Positions 44,253 through 52,642 of a stretch of 62,723 nucleotides of DNA are shown here, piece after piece. The position numbers and the translations under genes are program-made. Positions within the stretch are counted from its first letter, which is position 1, and the number at the start of each line of letters is the position of its first letter. A model generated the notes under the pieces. That model saw only the letters and a program-made list of their open reading frames with translations. It searched no databases and had not been told where the DNA came from. Origin of the DNA: an uncultured Lachnospiraceae bacterium (GTDB taxonomy: Bacteria > Bacillota > Clostridia > Lachnospirales > Lachnospiraceae); the NCBI GenBank assembly GCA_944381475.1, contig CALWLH010000013.1, positions 1 to 62,723 of the forward strand, written 5' to 3'.

Positions 44253-46196
44253 ATGGGGGAAGAAAAGAAGAAGCAAAAACTTAGGAAGCTGATCATAGCC
44301 GGCGCCATGGGGGTGCTGCTGATACTGGCCTTTTTTGCGGGCTTTTTTCTGTCGCCGCTCTTTAAGACCGGCGGGCAGCGGGATGAGGCGCGGGTGGATG
44401 CATCGGCCCAGACAAAGGAGACTTCCGGCCAGGAGGATGGCGCTTCAGATGGGGAGAGCGCCCAGGCCGGAGAGGATGGCGCTTCAGATGGAGAGAGCGC
44501 CCAGGCCGGGGAGGAAACGGAATCTGAGTCCGGCTCAGACCAGGAGGAGTCCGGCACAACAGCCGCCGGGGCGCTGACGGTGACCATCGGCCACTCCAAC
44601 GAGTGGGGGGAGGAGCCCCATTATGTGCAGCTGGAGGGAACAATCACAAACGGCACCGACAGGACGGTGGAGGGCTGGACCGTCACCGTAAACGTGGGTG
44701 ACGCCGCTCTTGACCAGAGCTGGAGCGGGACGTGCAGCATTGAGGGAGGGATTCTCACCATCACCAATGTGGACTATAATTCCATGATTGCTCCGGGAGG
44801 GACATGTGACTTTGGCCTGATCATTTATGACGTCACCGGGGATTTTGCCGCCCAGGTGACGGCAAAAAGCTTTACGGACACGGCGGATATCAATCAGCAG
44901 AATAACCAGAATCAGCAGGGAAACCAGAACGGACAGCAGAATACCCAGGAAAATACCACCATGCTGCCTGTTCCCGATCCCACTACGGACGACTGGCTTT
45001 CTGTCAAAGGGAATAAAATCGTTGATCAGGATGGCAACGAGGTGTGGCTTACCGGCGTCAACTGGTTCGGCTACAACACCGGCACCAACACCTTTGACGG
45101 GCTGTGGGCCTGCGACCTAAACACCTCCCTTCAGGCGATTGCCGACAGAGGCTTTAATCTGCTGCGCATTCCCATTTCCACGGAGCTTCTCTTACAGTGG
45201 AAGGCGGGAGAGTACCCCGCCGCCAATTTCAACCAGGCAACGAATTTTTACCTGGTGGGCATGAACAGTCTGGAGATCTTTGACTATGTGGTGGGGCAGT
45301 GCCGGGCCAACGGCATTAAGATTATGATCGACATCCACTGCGCCAAGACCGACAGCATGGGGCATATGGCAAACCTGTGGTACACGGACGCCATCACCAC
45401 GGAGGATTACATAGAGGCCCTGGTCTGGATGGCGGAGCGCTATGCTGAGGACGATACCATTTTGGCATACGACCTGAAGAACGAGCCCCACGGCAAGCCC
45501 TATGAGACGGAGAAGGCCATCTGGAATGACTCCCAGGAGGAGAACAACTGGAAGTATACGGCACAGCGGACGGCTCTGGCCATTTTCGAGAAGAATCCCA
45601 ACGTGCTGGTGATGGTGGAAGGCACGGAAATCTATCCCGTGGATATCGAGGCCAACGGGGACTACTCCTCCAGGAATGACGAGGACTACTACTTTAACTG
45701 GTGGGGCGGAAACCTCCGGGGGGTGGCGGATTACCCGCTGGAGCTGGGTGAATACCAGGACAAGCTGGTGTATTCTCCCCACGATTACGGCCCTGCGGTG
45801 TATCAGCAGCCCTGGTTTACCAGCGGCTACGACTATGACTCCCTCTATGAGGACTGCTGGTATGACAACTGGCTCTACATCCATGAGGAGAACATCGCGC
45901 CCCTTCTCATCGGGGAGTGGGGCGGCTTTATGACGGAGCCCAATCTGACGTGGATGACCCATCTGCGGACGCTGATCAAAAATTACCGATTGAATCACAC
46001 CTTCTGGTGCTTCAATTCCAACTCCGGGGACACCGGGGGACTGGTGAAGGACGATTTTACCACCTGGGATGAGGAGAAGTATGAATTTGTGAAGGAGGTT
46101 TTATGGCAGGAGGAGGGCAAGTTTGTGGGATTGGATCATGAGATTCCCCTTGGAACCGCGGGAAATGGAATTTCTCTGGGAGAGCTTTATAATTAG
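44253..46196 (+). CDS. Cell-surface GH5 endoglucanase with CBM2-type module
   Basis: The protein has 647 residues. A membrane anchor spans residues 12-34. A Ser/Asp/Glu/Gly linker contains the EDGASDGESAQAG unit twice. A CBM2-like cellulose-binding domain covers about 107-215 (GWTVTVNVG, SWSGTCSIEGG, IAPGGTCDFG). A Gln/Asn-rich linker (215-240) is followed by a GH5 catalytic domain (about 265-630) with acid/base Glu in YDLKNEPHG and nucleophile Glu in LLIGEWGGF. It hydrolyses beta-1,4-glucans outside the cell. ATG 44253 has GAGG 7 bases upstream. Confidence 0.92.
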   Translation: MGEEKKKQKLRKLIIAGAMGVLLILAFFAGFFLSPLFKTGGQRDEARVDASAQTKETSGQEDGASDGESAQAGEDGASDGESAQAGEETESESGSDQEESGTTAAGALTVTIGHSNEWGEEPHYVQLEGTITNGTDRTVEGWTVTVNVGDAALDQSWSGTCSIEGGILTITNVDYNSMIAPGGTCDFGLIIYDVTGDFAAQVTAKSFTDTADINQQNNQNQQGNQNGQQNTQENTTMLPVPDPTTDDWLSVKGNKIVDQDGNEVWLTGVNWFGYNTGTNTFDGLWACDLNTSLQAIADRGFNLLRIPISTELLLQWKAGEYPAANFNQATNFYLVGMNSLEIFDYVVGQCRANGIKIMIDIHCAKTDSMGHMANLWYTDAITTEDYIEALVWMAERYAEDDTILAYDLKNEPHGKPYETEKAIWNDSQEENNWKYTAQRTALAIFEKNPNVLVMVEGTEIYPVDIEANGDYSSRNDEDYYFNWWGGNLRGVADYPLELGEYQDKLVYSPHDYGPAVYQQPWFTSGYDYDSLYEDCWYDNWLYIHEENIAPLLIGEWGGFMTEPNLTWMTHLRTLIKNYRLNHTFWCFNSNSGDTGGLVKDDFTTWDEEKYEFVKEVLWQEEGKFVGLDHEIPLGTAGNGISLGELYN

Positions 46197-46201
46197 CAAT
46201 C

Positions 46202-46249
46202 TCCAAATCTGCCATAATGACGCAGCTGGTGCGTCAGAAAGAGGTAAAA
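46202..46249 (+). repeat. Shared leader repeat before the ABC-F gene (copy 2 of 2)
   Basis: This block is almost identical to 25083-25130: TCCAAA, CCATAAT, hairpin GACGCA-GCTGG-TGCGTC (46219-46235) and GAGGTAAAA ribosome site. The stem is conserved while the loop differs. Confidence 0.8.
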
Positions 46250-47806
46250 ATGAGCATATTAAATGTGGAGCATTTAACCCATGGCTTTGGAGACCGGGCC
46301 ATATTCACGGACGTCTCCTTCCGGCTGCTGGCCGGGGAGCACATCGGCCTGGTCGGGGCAAATGGGGAGGGAAAGTCCACCTTCATGAATATTGTCACAG
46401 GACGGCTGACGCCGGATGAGGGAAAGATCGAGTGGGCGAAGAATGTGCGGGCCGGGTATCTGGACCAGCACGCGGCGCTCACAAAGGGCATGACCATCCG
46501 GGATGTGCTAAAGAGCGCCTTTTCTCATCTCTTTGAGCTGGAGGCGCATATGAATGCGCTCTGCGATTCCATGGGGGATGCGGAGGAGGAACGGATGAAC
46601 GAGATGATGGAGGAGCTGGGCACCATCCAGGATCTTCTGATGGCCCACGACTTTTATGTCATCGATTCCAAGGTGGAGGAGGTGGCAAAGGCTCTGGGGG
46701 TTTCAGCCCTGGGCCTTGACAGCGATGTGACGGAGCTTTCCGGCGGTCAGAGAACCAAGGTGCTTCTGGCAAAGCTCCTCCTTGAAAAGCCGGATATCCT
46801 GCTTCTGGATGAGCCTACCAACTATCTGGATGCGGAGCATATCCAGTGGCTGACCCGGTATCTGCAGGAATACGAGAACGCCTTTATCCTGATCTCCCAC
46901 GATATTCCTTTTTTAAACAGCGTGGTGAATCTGATCTACCACATGGAGAACCAGCACCTTGACCGCTATGTGGGAGATTACGAAAATTTCCTGAAGGTTC
47001 ACGCTGCCAAGCAGGAGCAGCTGGAGGCGGCCTACAGAAGGCAGCAGCAGGAAATCTCGGAGCTGAAGGATTTTGTGGCCAGAAACAAGGCCCGGGTGGC
47101 TACCAGAAACATGACCATGTCCAGGCAGAAGAAGCTGGACAGGATGGAGGTGATCGAGCTGGCAAAGGAGAAGCCCAAGCCGGAATTTCACTTCCAGGAG
47201 GCCAGGGCGGCGGCCAGATATATTTTCACCGCAAAGGATCTGGTGATCGGCTACGGCACACCCCTCACAAAGCCCTTAAGCCTGACCATGGAGCGGGGGG
47301 AGCGGCTGGTGCTCTGCGGCTCCAACGGCATCGGAAAGACCACCCTGTTAAAGAGCATTCTGGGTTTGATTCCCGCCGTCTCCGGGGAGGTGGAGCTGGG
47401 GGATTATCTGGCGATCGGCTATTTTGAGCAGGAGATGGCTCCGGGCAATACCCGGACCTGTATCCAGGAGCTGTGGCAGGAATTTCCCGCATACACCCAG
47501 TATGAGGTGCGCTCCGCCCTGGCCAAGTGCGGTCTGACCACCAAGCATATCGAGAGCCAGGTGCAGGTTCTAAGCGGCGGGGAACAGGCCAAGGTGCGCC
47601 TGTGCAAGCTCATCAACAGACCCAGCAATCTCCTGGTTCTGGACGAGCCCACCAACCATTTGGATGTGGACGCAAAGGAGGAACTGAAGCGGGCCTTGCT
47701 TGCCTACAGGGGCAGCATCCTCATGGTCTGCCACGAGCCGGAGTTTTACGAGGGGCTGGCCACCCGGGTGGTGAACTGCGAGGATTGGAGGGGATACTGT
47801 GCCTGA
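46250..47806 (+). CDS. ABC-F family ATPase
   Basis: The protein has 518 residues with two ATPase cassettes and no membrane helices. Cassette 1: GANGEGKST, LSGGQRTKVLLAKLL and LLLDEPTNYLD. Cassette 2: GSNGIGKTT, LSGGEQAKVRLCKLI and LVLDEPTNHLD. The linker between them (about 240-310) is Gln/Arg/Lys-rich. ABC-F proteins act at the ribosome E site, either housekeeping (EttA, YbiT types) or antibiotic protection; I cannot tell which. Its ribosome site is part of the 48-nt leader repeat. Confidence 0.9.
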   Translation: MSILNVEHLTHGFGDRAIFTDVSFRLLAGEHIGLVGANGEGKSTFMNIVTGRLTPDEGKIEWAKNVRAGYLDQHAALTKGMTIRDVLKSAFSHLFELEAHMNALCDSMGDAEEERMNEMMEELGTIQDLLMAHDFYVIDSKVEEVAKALGVSALGLDSDVTELSGGQRTKVLLAKLLLEKPDILLLDEPTNYLDAEHIQWLTRYLQEYENAFILISHDIPFLNSVVNLIYHMENQHLDRYVGDYENFLKVHAAKQEQLEAAYRRQQQEISELKDFVARNKARVATRNMTMSRQKKLDRMEVIELAKEKPKPEFHFQEARAAARYIFTAKDLVIGYGTPLTKPLSLTMERGERLVLCGSNGIGKTTLLKSILGLIPAVSGEVELGDYLAIGYFEQEMAPGNTRTCIQELWQEFPAYTQYEVRSALAKCGLTTKHIESQVQVLSGGEQAKVRLCKLINRPSNLLVLDEPTNHLDVDAKEELKRALLAYRGSILMVCHEPEFYEGLATRVVNCEDWRGYCA

Positions 47807-48041
47807 TAGACAAAAAAATGCTCTGCGTGAAAAAATGGCGGTAAGAGAAATGAAAAAATTAAAGAACAGCCAGAAAAAGGCGCTTAAGAAGGAAAAAAAG
47901 CTGGAAAAGGCGTCAAGGCCAGGAAGGCTATTTCCCATCCTGGCCGCTGTTTTGCGCGATACGCCCGGAGGGCGACCGCTGTGCTTGCACGAGCGGGCAT
48001 CCGATGGGCAACGGTCATCGAGCGGCAATGCCGCGAGATGA
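47799..48041 (+). CDS. Short Lys-rich open frame ending inside repeat copy 3
   Basis: A GTG start at 47799 overlaps the end of the ABC-F gene. The first 40 residues or so are rich in Lys and Glu (KKLKNSQKKALKKEKKLEK); the rest is encoded by the terminator-like hairpin and repeat copy 3. Only the first part could be a real small protein; the repeat-encoded tail is probably accidental. No clear ribosome site was found. Low confidence. Confidence 0.25.
   Translation: MPDRQKNALREKMAVREMKKLKNSQKKALKKEKKLEKASRPGRLFPILAAVLRDTPGGRPLCLHERASDGQRSSSGNAAR
47917..47953 (+). terminator. Terminator-like hairpin before repeat copy 3
   Basis: GGCCAGGA (47917-47924) pairs with TCCTGGCC (47938-47945), followed by GCTGTTTT that merges into repeat copy 3. 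It is the likely terminator for the ABC-F gene. Confidence 0.65.
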
Positions 48042-48092
48042 GCGAGGTATCGCGGTGATCGGGTAGGGGAAGGAATCTTCCCCTATCCGATC
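47950..48092 (+). repeat. Structured dispersed element, subfamily B, copy 3
   Basis: This element of about 143 nt has the same architecture as copies 1 and 2 but a different sequence. CGCGATA near the start pairs with TATCGCG (48048-48054). CCGCT-GTGC-TT-GCAC-GAGCGG forms the inner hairpin. CATC-GA-GCGGC pairs with GCCGC-GA-GATG. The terminal hairpin GATCGGGTAGGGGAAG (48057-48072) pairs with CTTCCCCTATCCGATC (48077-48092) with one G-T pair. Confidence 0.85.
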
Positions 48093-48142
48093 TTCTTGGG
48101 ATCCTGCTGTCGGATGTGGCAGGAGATATGGACGAGAGAAAT

Positions 48143-49027
48143 TTAGGGGCACTTGAAGGTTAAAAAATAATTTCCGCAGTTGTCCGGGGAGATCACGGCG
48201 GAGTCAAATTCTGCGGGAACCTGGAACACTTCTCCCGTCTGGCGGCTCATGAGATAGTCCCCATACCGGTAGAAGCTTCCCGCCTCAAACAGCTCCATGT
48301 AGCTTTCCAGGGTCAGGCGGTTGTCCATGATGAGCTGCGCATGGGGGAACCCCACATAGCGCAGGTGCCAGGGCTCGTAGGAGATGCCGGTTTCCTCCTC
48401 CCCGTAAGTAGGATAGCGGATGATAAAGCCGTAGTCCTGGCAGTGGGTGTTCACCCATTGACCCGCCGGGTCCTGAATAAAGGCTGCCCCCGCATAGTAG
48501 GGCACATACACATCCAGCCCCAACCCCGCCTGGTGCTCGCTGGCTCCCACCGCAGTGGCGATGGCCTCTCCCCGAAGATCGATCTGCTCCTGCTGTTCCT
48601 GTGCGGATCGGTAGGCGGAGCGGATGTAGAGCTTTTTGTCAAATTCCGCATGCACCTGGGCGGCGATATCGGCGTAGGCATTCATGAGACAGGTATTCAT
48701 GATCACGCCGCTGTCCTTGTATTCCCCTGTATCCGCCGCAAAATCCGCCGAGAGGGGGTGGTCGGTGTTGATCAGCATCAGGGACTGGTCAAAGGTTACC
48801 CGGGAATCAGCGGAGAGCTCCTGGAGGGACTGCTCTGTGAGGGCGACTTCTTCCGTCTTTTCGGGAAGATCCTTTGGCGCAAATTGGCGCACAAAATCCT
48901 GAACGTAATATTTGACCTGAGGATATCTGTGAAAGATGACCAGGGTTCCTGCCAGGAGGCATCCTGCAAGAGCCAGCAGGAGAAGGATGATCCTGGCTTT
49001 TTTGGAGCGTTTTCTTTTTGAATGCAT
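48143..49027 (-). CDS. VanY-like D-Ala-D-Ala carboxypeptidase (M15B)
   Basis: The protein has 294 residues. One N-terminal membrane anchor (residues 12-32) after a Lys/Arg-rich start. M15B zinc motifs are RSAYRSAQEQ, SEHQAGLGLDV (His and Asp ligands) and EPWHLRYVG (Glu base and His ligand). It trims the terminal D-alanine from peptidoglycan stems outside the membrane. In this window it is alone, without other van genes, so a routine cell-wall role is more likely than vancomycin resistance. Confidence 0.9.
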   Translation of the reverse strand: MHSKRKRSKKARIILLLLALAGCLLAGTLVIFHRYPQVKYYVQDFVRQFAPKDLPEKTEEVALTEQSLQELSADSRVTFDQSLMLINTDHPLSADFAADTGEYKDSGVIMNTCLMNAYADIAAQVHAEFDKKLYIRSAYRSAQEQQEQIDLRGEAIATAVGASEHQAGLGLDVYVPYYAGAAFIQDPAGQWVNTHCQDYGFIIRYPTYGEEETGISYEPWHLRYVGFPHAQLIMDNRLTLESYMELFEAGSFYRYGDYLMSRQTGEVFQVPAEFDSAVISPDNCGNYFLTFKCP

Positions 49028-49213
49028 GAATACTATTCCTTTCTTTGCGGCAGCTTACCGATGCAGGAACCGCCTGTTATGGCATCTGGGGGATTGATAC
49101 ATCGGATATCCTTACCATCTGCCGGGAGTATTATAACAGAATGGTGTTAATGAATCTATTACGGTTTTCTTAGTCTTTCCTTAAGAAAAGAAGTGAGGTG
49201 GAATTTGATTGAG

Positions 49214-50254
49214 ATGGATTTGAGTCCTCGGGAACGGGAGATCTGCCGGGAAATTTTATCCGGCGCGCTGGCGCTGCTTTCCCAGGCAGAGCAGTTCAAA
49301 AACAGGGAGAAGTGGGAGGCGCTGCCGGAGCTGCTTTCCGGTGAGGAACGGCTGGAGCTGGACTCGGAGCAGCTGAAGCTGCTGCTCTCCGCCTTCAACA
49401 TGTACTATTTGCTGTCTCAGAAAGAGACGGACAAGCTTTCCAGATATCTGAAAAGCAATCTTCACCAGCCGGAGGATATGGCGGCGTATTTTGAACGGGC
49501 AAGGGCGGCGCTGGGAGAAAATCCTCTGGAGCCGGAGGCCTGCCAGCTTCTCAGGCGGAGACTGTCGGCGGCATTAAAGGATTTTAGCTCCGCCAGAAGA
49601 TTTCTGCCCAGGAAGCTTTATATCTCCGACCTGCATTTTTATCATGGCAATCTGAATTTCCAGATGGATCAGAGAGGCTTTGGGGATGAAGCCCAGATGA
49701 ACGCCCGCATGATCCGCCAGTGGCAGGAGCATGTGCATGAGAAGGATGAGGTGTATGTGCTGGGGGATTTCTGTATGGGAACGGGGGAGATGGCAAATAT
49801 TATTCTGCGCCAGCTTCCCGGAAAAAAATACCTGATTATCGGAAACCATGACCGGTACCTGGAGGATAGAGCCTTTGACGCCTCCCTTTTTCAGTGGGCG
49901 AAGCCCTACGCGGAAATCCAGGACCGGCATCGCCGGGTGATCCTTTCCCATTATCCGGTGTTCTGCTATAACGGGCAGTACAAGGTGGATGGGGCGGGCA
50001 ATCCCAAGGCCTACATGCTCTATGGTCATGTGCATAACACATTGGACGAGGCGCTGGTGAATGCCTTTATCCGGCAGACCCGGGCCGCAAAGCGCCCCAG
50101 CAGGTACGAGGCGGAGCCCAGGCCCATTCCCTGCAATATGATCAACTGCTTCTGCATGTTTTCAGATTATATCCCCCTGACTCTGGAGGAGTGGATATTG
50201 ACAGACGAGAGGAGAAGAAAGGAGATGGAGGATGTTCCGGACAGTATTATTTGA
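49214..50254 (+). CDS. Metallophosphoesterase family protein
   Basis: The protein has about 346 residues. A helical N-terminal domain (1-135) precedes a calcineurin-like phosphoesterase domain with YISDLHFYHGN, VLGDFCMG, IIGNHDRYL, ILSHYP and YGHVHN. The substrate is not evident. ATG 49214 is used; a TTG at 49205 (AGGTGG 3 bases upstream) and GTG 49193 are alternatives, and the true start is uncertain. The last 23 bases overlap the HAD phosphatase gene, so the two are co-expressed. Confidence 0.85.
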   Translation: MDLSPREREICREILSGALALLSQAEQFKNREKWEALPELLSGEERLELDSEQLKLLLSAFNMYYLLSQKETDKLSRYLKSNLHQPEDMAAYFERARAALGENPLEPEACQLLRRRLSAALKDFSSARRFLPRKLYISDLHFYHGNLNFQMDQRGFGDEAQMNARMIRQWQEHVHEKDEVYVLGDFCMGTGEMANIILRQLPGKKYLIIGNHDRYLEDRAFDASLFQWAKPYAEIQDRHRRVILSHYPVFCYNGQYKVDGAGNPKAYMLYGHVHNTLDEALVNAFIRQTRAAKRPSRYEAEPRPIPCNMINCFCMFSDYIPLTLEEWILTDERRRKEMEDVPDSII

Positions 50255-50876
50255 TTTAGACGGTACGGTGGTGGATTCCGGCCCTGGAATTACAAATTCC
50301 GTGATATACGCCCTGAAAAAATATGGCCGCGAGGTGAAAGATCCCAGCGAGGTATATTACTTCATCGGGCCGCCCCTGCACGAATCCTTTCAGAGGGCGC
50401 TGGGCTGCTCCAGGGAGGAGGCCATGGAGGCGGTTGCCCTTTACCGGGAATACTATAATGACCGGGGAATCTATGAATGCCTGGTGTATCCCGGTGTGGA
50501 GGCGCTTATCAAATCCCTGTATGAGGCAGGAAGGAATGTGGTGCTTGCCACCTCCAAGCCGGAGTTTTACGCAAAACAGATTTTGGAGCATTTTCATCTG
50601 AGCCGGTATTTTACCGCTGCCGCAGGGGCAAATATGGACGGCACCCGCACAAAAAAGGCGGAGGTGATTCGCTATGCCTTAGAGATGTGCGGCGGGGAGG
50701 CGGGCAGCGCCATCATCATCGGGGATCGGGAGCATGATATTTTGGGCGCGAGGGCCGCAGGCATCAAAAGCTGCGGCATTCTCTGGGGCTACGGAAGCCG
50801 CCGGGAGCTTACGGCGGCGGGCGCGGACTATATTCTGGAAAAGCCGGAGGAGGTCCGGGAACTGCTGATGCAATGA
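50232..50876 (+). CDS. HAD-family phosphatase, phosphoglycolate-phosphatase type
   Basis: The protein has 214 residues. Motif I is LFDLDGTVVDSGPGI, motif II VLATSKPEFYA, motif III includes Lys in TRTKKAEVI, and motif IV is IIIGDREHDILGARAAGI. A helical cap lies between motifs I and II. GAGGAGA sits in the end of the metallophosphoesterase gene. Substrates of this subgroup are small phosphate esters such as phosphoglycolate or nucleotides; not determinable here. Confidence 0.9.
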   Translation: MFRTVLFDLDGTVVDSGPGITNSVIYALKKYGREVKDPSEVYYFIGPPLHESFQRALGCSREEAMEAVALYREYYNDRGIYECLVYPGVEALIKSLYEAGRNVVLATSKPEFYAKQILEHFHLSRYFTAAAGANMDGTRTKKAEVIRYALEMCGGEAGSAIIIGDREHDILGARAAGIKSCGILWGYGSRRELTAAGADYILEKPEEVRELLMQ

Positions 50877-50946
50877 GGAATAATTCTTTTAAAATCTGTC
50901 ATATTACCTAAAAAAGGCCCCAGGGCCGGGATTATGGAGGTATATG

Positions 50947-51381
50947 ATGGTAGAAGACGATACTGTAAAGCTCCTTCGGGAGTGCAACGCCGGCATCAAG
51001 ATGGGCACAAGCTCCATCGACGAGGTGATGCCTGCGGTGAAAAGCGAGAAGCTGCGAACGCTGTTAAATGCCTGCAAGGACAGACATGCCACGCTGGGAA
51101 ACGAGACCAGGGAGCTGTTAAATGCGTATCATGATGAGGGCAAGGAGCCCAACATGATGGCCAAGAGCATGTCCTGGCTGAAAACCAATATGAAGCTGGC
51201 AGTGGACGCCTCCGACGCTGCCATTGCCGACCTGATGACGGATGGCTGCAATATGGGCGTGAAGTCCCTGAACAGGTATCTGAACCAGTACGGGGCCGCG
51301 TCGGAGAAGGCCAAGGATATTGCAAAGCGGCTTATCGACCTGGAGCACCAGCTGACCATTGACATGCGGTGCTATCTGTAA
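50947..51381 (+). CDS. Helical-bundle protein of unknown function (DUF2383/ferritin-like pattern)
   Basis: The protein has 144 residues, predicted all-helical and soluble. Heptad-like patterning (LLRECNAGIKMGTSSIDEV, SLNRYLNQYGAASEKAKDIA, read in parts) and the length fit four-helix-bundle families such as DUF2383, but I cannot confirm membership. GGAGG at 50936-50940 supports ATG 50947 (ATG 50944 is closer to the site). A strong terminator follows. Confidence 0.65.
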   Translation: MVEDDTVKLLRECNAGIKMGTSSIDEVMPAVKSEKLRTLLNACKDRHATLGNETRELLNAYHDEGKEPNMMAKSMSWLKTNMKLAVDASDAAIADLMTDGCNMGVKSLNRYLNQYGAASEKAKDIAKRLIDLEHQLTIDMRCYL

Positions 51382-51394
51382 ATATTGATATCAT

Positions 51395-51440
51395 CAAGCC
51401 CTGATGCTGGTCAGTAAGAGACGGACGTCAGGGCTTTTTT
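51395..51440 (+). terminator. Rho-independent terminator after the helical-bundle gene
   Basis: AAGCCCTGA (51395-51403) pairs with TCAGGGCTT (51428-51436) around a 24-base loop and is followed by T's to 51440. Confidence 0.8.
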
Positions 51441-51507
51441 AAGTAAATCCTGTTATAAATCTTAATGATAAAGTTATCCGCGCCGGCGTTAGGTAATTGA
51501 AAGTAAA

Positions 51508-51540
51508 CGGGTTGCGCTTTTCTAACCCGCGTGTTATAAT
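51508..51540 (+). promoter_or_regulatory. Promoter of the LacI-type gene with embedded dyad
   Basis: TTGCGC (51512-51517) and a perfect TATAAT (51535-51540) are 17 bases apart. CGGGTT (51508-51513) and AACCCG (51524-51529) form an inverted repeat over the -35 and spacer, a possible autoregulatory site. Confidence 0.65.
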
Positions 51541-51623
51541 TTGCCTGAAATATGAGGAATATGGCGGATGGGGCCGGAGGGGCATCTGTATTTATATTCA
51601 TGACAGGAAGGGAGCGGACGTCA

Positions 51624-52625
51624 ATGGAAAAAAGGCGGGTCACCATGAAGGACGTGGCAAAGGAGCTGAATGTGAGCGTGGTTACCGTTTCAAAGGCTTT
51701 GGCTGGAAAGGAGGGGGTCAGCCAGTCTTTAAGAAAACGCATTGTGGATGTGGCAAAGGAAAAGGGCTATGTTTTCAAAGAAGAAAAAAAGAGAGGGGAT
51801 TCCGGCAGCATGAATATCGCCATACTGGTGGCGGAACGGTTTGTCACAGATAACTCCTTTTACTTAAAAATCTACCAGAAGATGATCATGGAGCTTTCCG
51901 CAAAGGGATATATCGGTATTCTGGAAATCGTCCGCCTGGAAGACGAGGAGGAGGGGATTTTGCCGAATGTGGTGCGGATGGAGCTCATTGAGCAGGTGAT
52001 CGTCATCGGGGAGATGAAGACCGCATTTCTAAATCAGCTGATGGAGGCCGGTCTGGGGCTTGTATTTTTTGACTTTGAAAATGAGGAGTATGATGTGGAC
52101 TGTGTCCTGGGAGACAGCGTCAATGGGGGGTATCTGCTTACCAGGTATCTGGTGAAGAACGGATATAAAAAAATCGGTTTTGTGGGAAATTATAAGAGCA
52201 CCCGCAGCATTCTGGATCGGTTCATGGGGTATCTGAAATACCTGGTAGCAAATGAACGGATGCCGGACGCAAAATGGACCATTTCCGACCGGGATGAGAA
52301 CGGGAACTTTATTGAACTGAAATTGCCGGAGGATATGCCGGAGGCCTTTGTGTGCAACTGTGATGTGACCGCTTATCGGCTCATCGATACACTGAGGAAA
52401 AACGGTTATTCCGTGCCGGAGGACGCCGCCGTGGTGGGATATGACGACTATGCGGATCAGATCCCGGAGGGTGTGAAGCTTACTACCTATCGGGTGAATA
52501 CGGAAGAAATGATTCGCCAGTGCATCCACATCGTGGAGCAGCGGGCAAAAAACAGGGAGTACCGCCGGGGAACCACCATTGTATACGGGCGTCTGATCGA
52601 GCGGGACACGGTCCGGACAAAATAG
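51624..52625 (+). CDS. LacI-family transcriptional regulator
   Basis: The protein has 333 residues. The LacI helix-turn-helix is VTMKDVAKELNVSVVTVSKA and the hinge helix follows. The ligand domain shows VVIGYDDYADQIPEG and related LacI blocks. ATG 51624 has GGGAG 9 bases upstream. It probably regulates the sugar transporter cluster at 53970-58821; ligand unknown. Confidence 0.9.
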   Translation: MEKRRVTMKDVAKELNVSVVTVSKALAGKEGVSQSLRKRIVDVAKEKGYVFKEEKKRGDSGSMNIAILVAERFVTDNSFYLKIYQKMIMELSAKGYIGILEIVRLEDEEEGILPNVVRMELIEQVIVIGEMKTAFLNQLMEAGLGLVFFDFENEEYDVDCVLGDSVNGGYLLTRYLVKNGYKKIGFVGNYKSTRSILDRFMGYLKYLVANERMPDAKWTISDRDENGNFIELKLPEDMPEAFVCNCDVTAYRLIDTLRKNGYSVPEDAAVVGYDDYADQIPEGVKLTTYRVNTEEMIRQCIHIVEQRAKNREYRRGTTIVYGRLIERDTVRTK

Positions 52626-52642
52626 ACAGCCTTAGGGCATTT

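Noticed and set aside
46250..47806. Antibiotic-resistance ABC-F (Msr/Vga/Lsa type)
   Set aside because: The sequence does not allow subfamily assignment by eye; a housekeeping ABC-F is equally likely.
48143..49027. Vancomycin resistance cluster
   Set aside because: Only a VanY-like carboxypeptidase is present; no vanA/H/X or VanRS genes are nearby.
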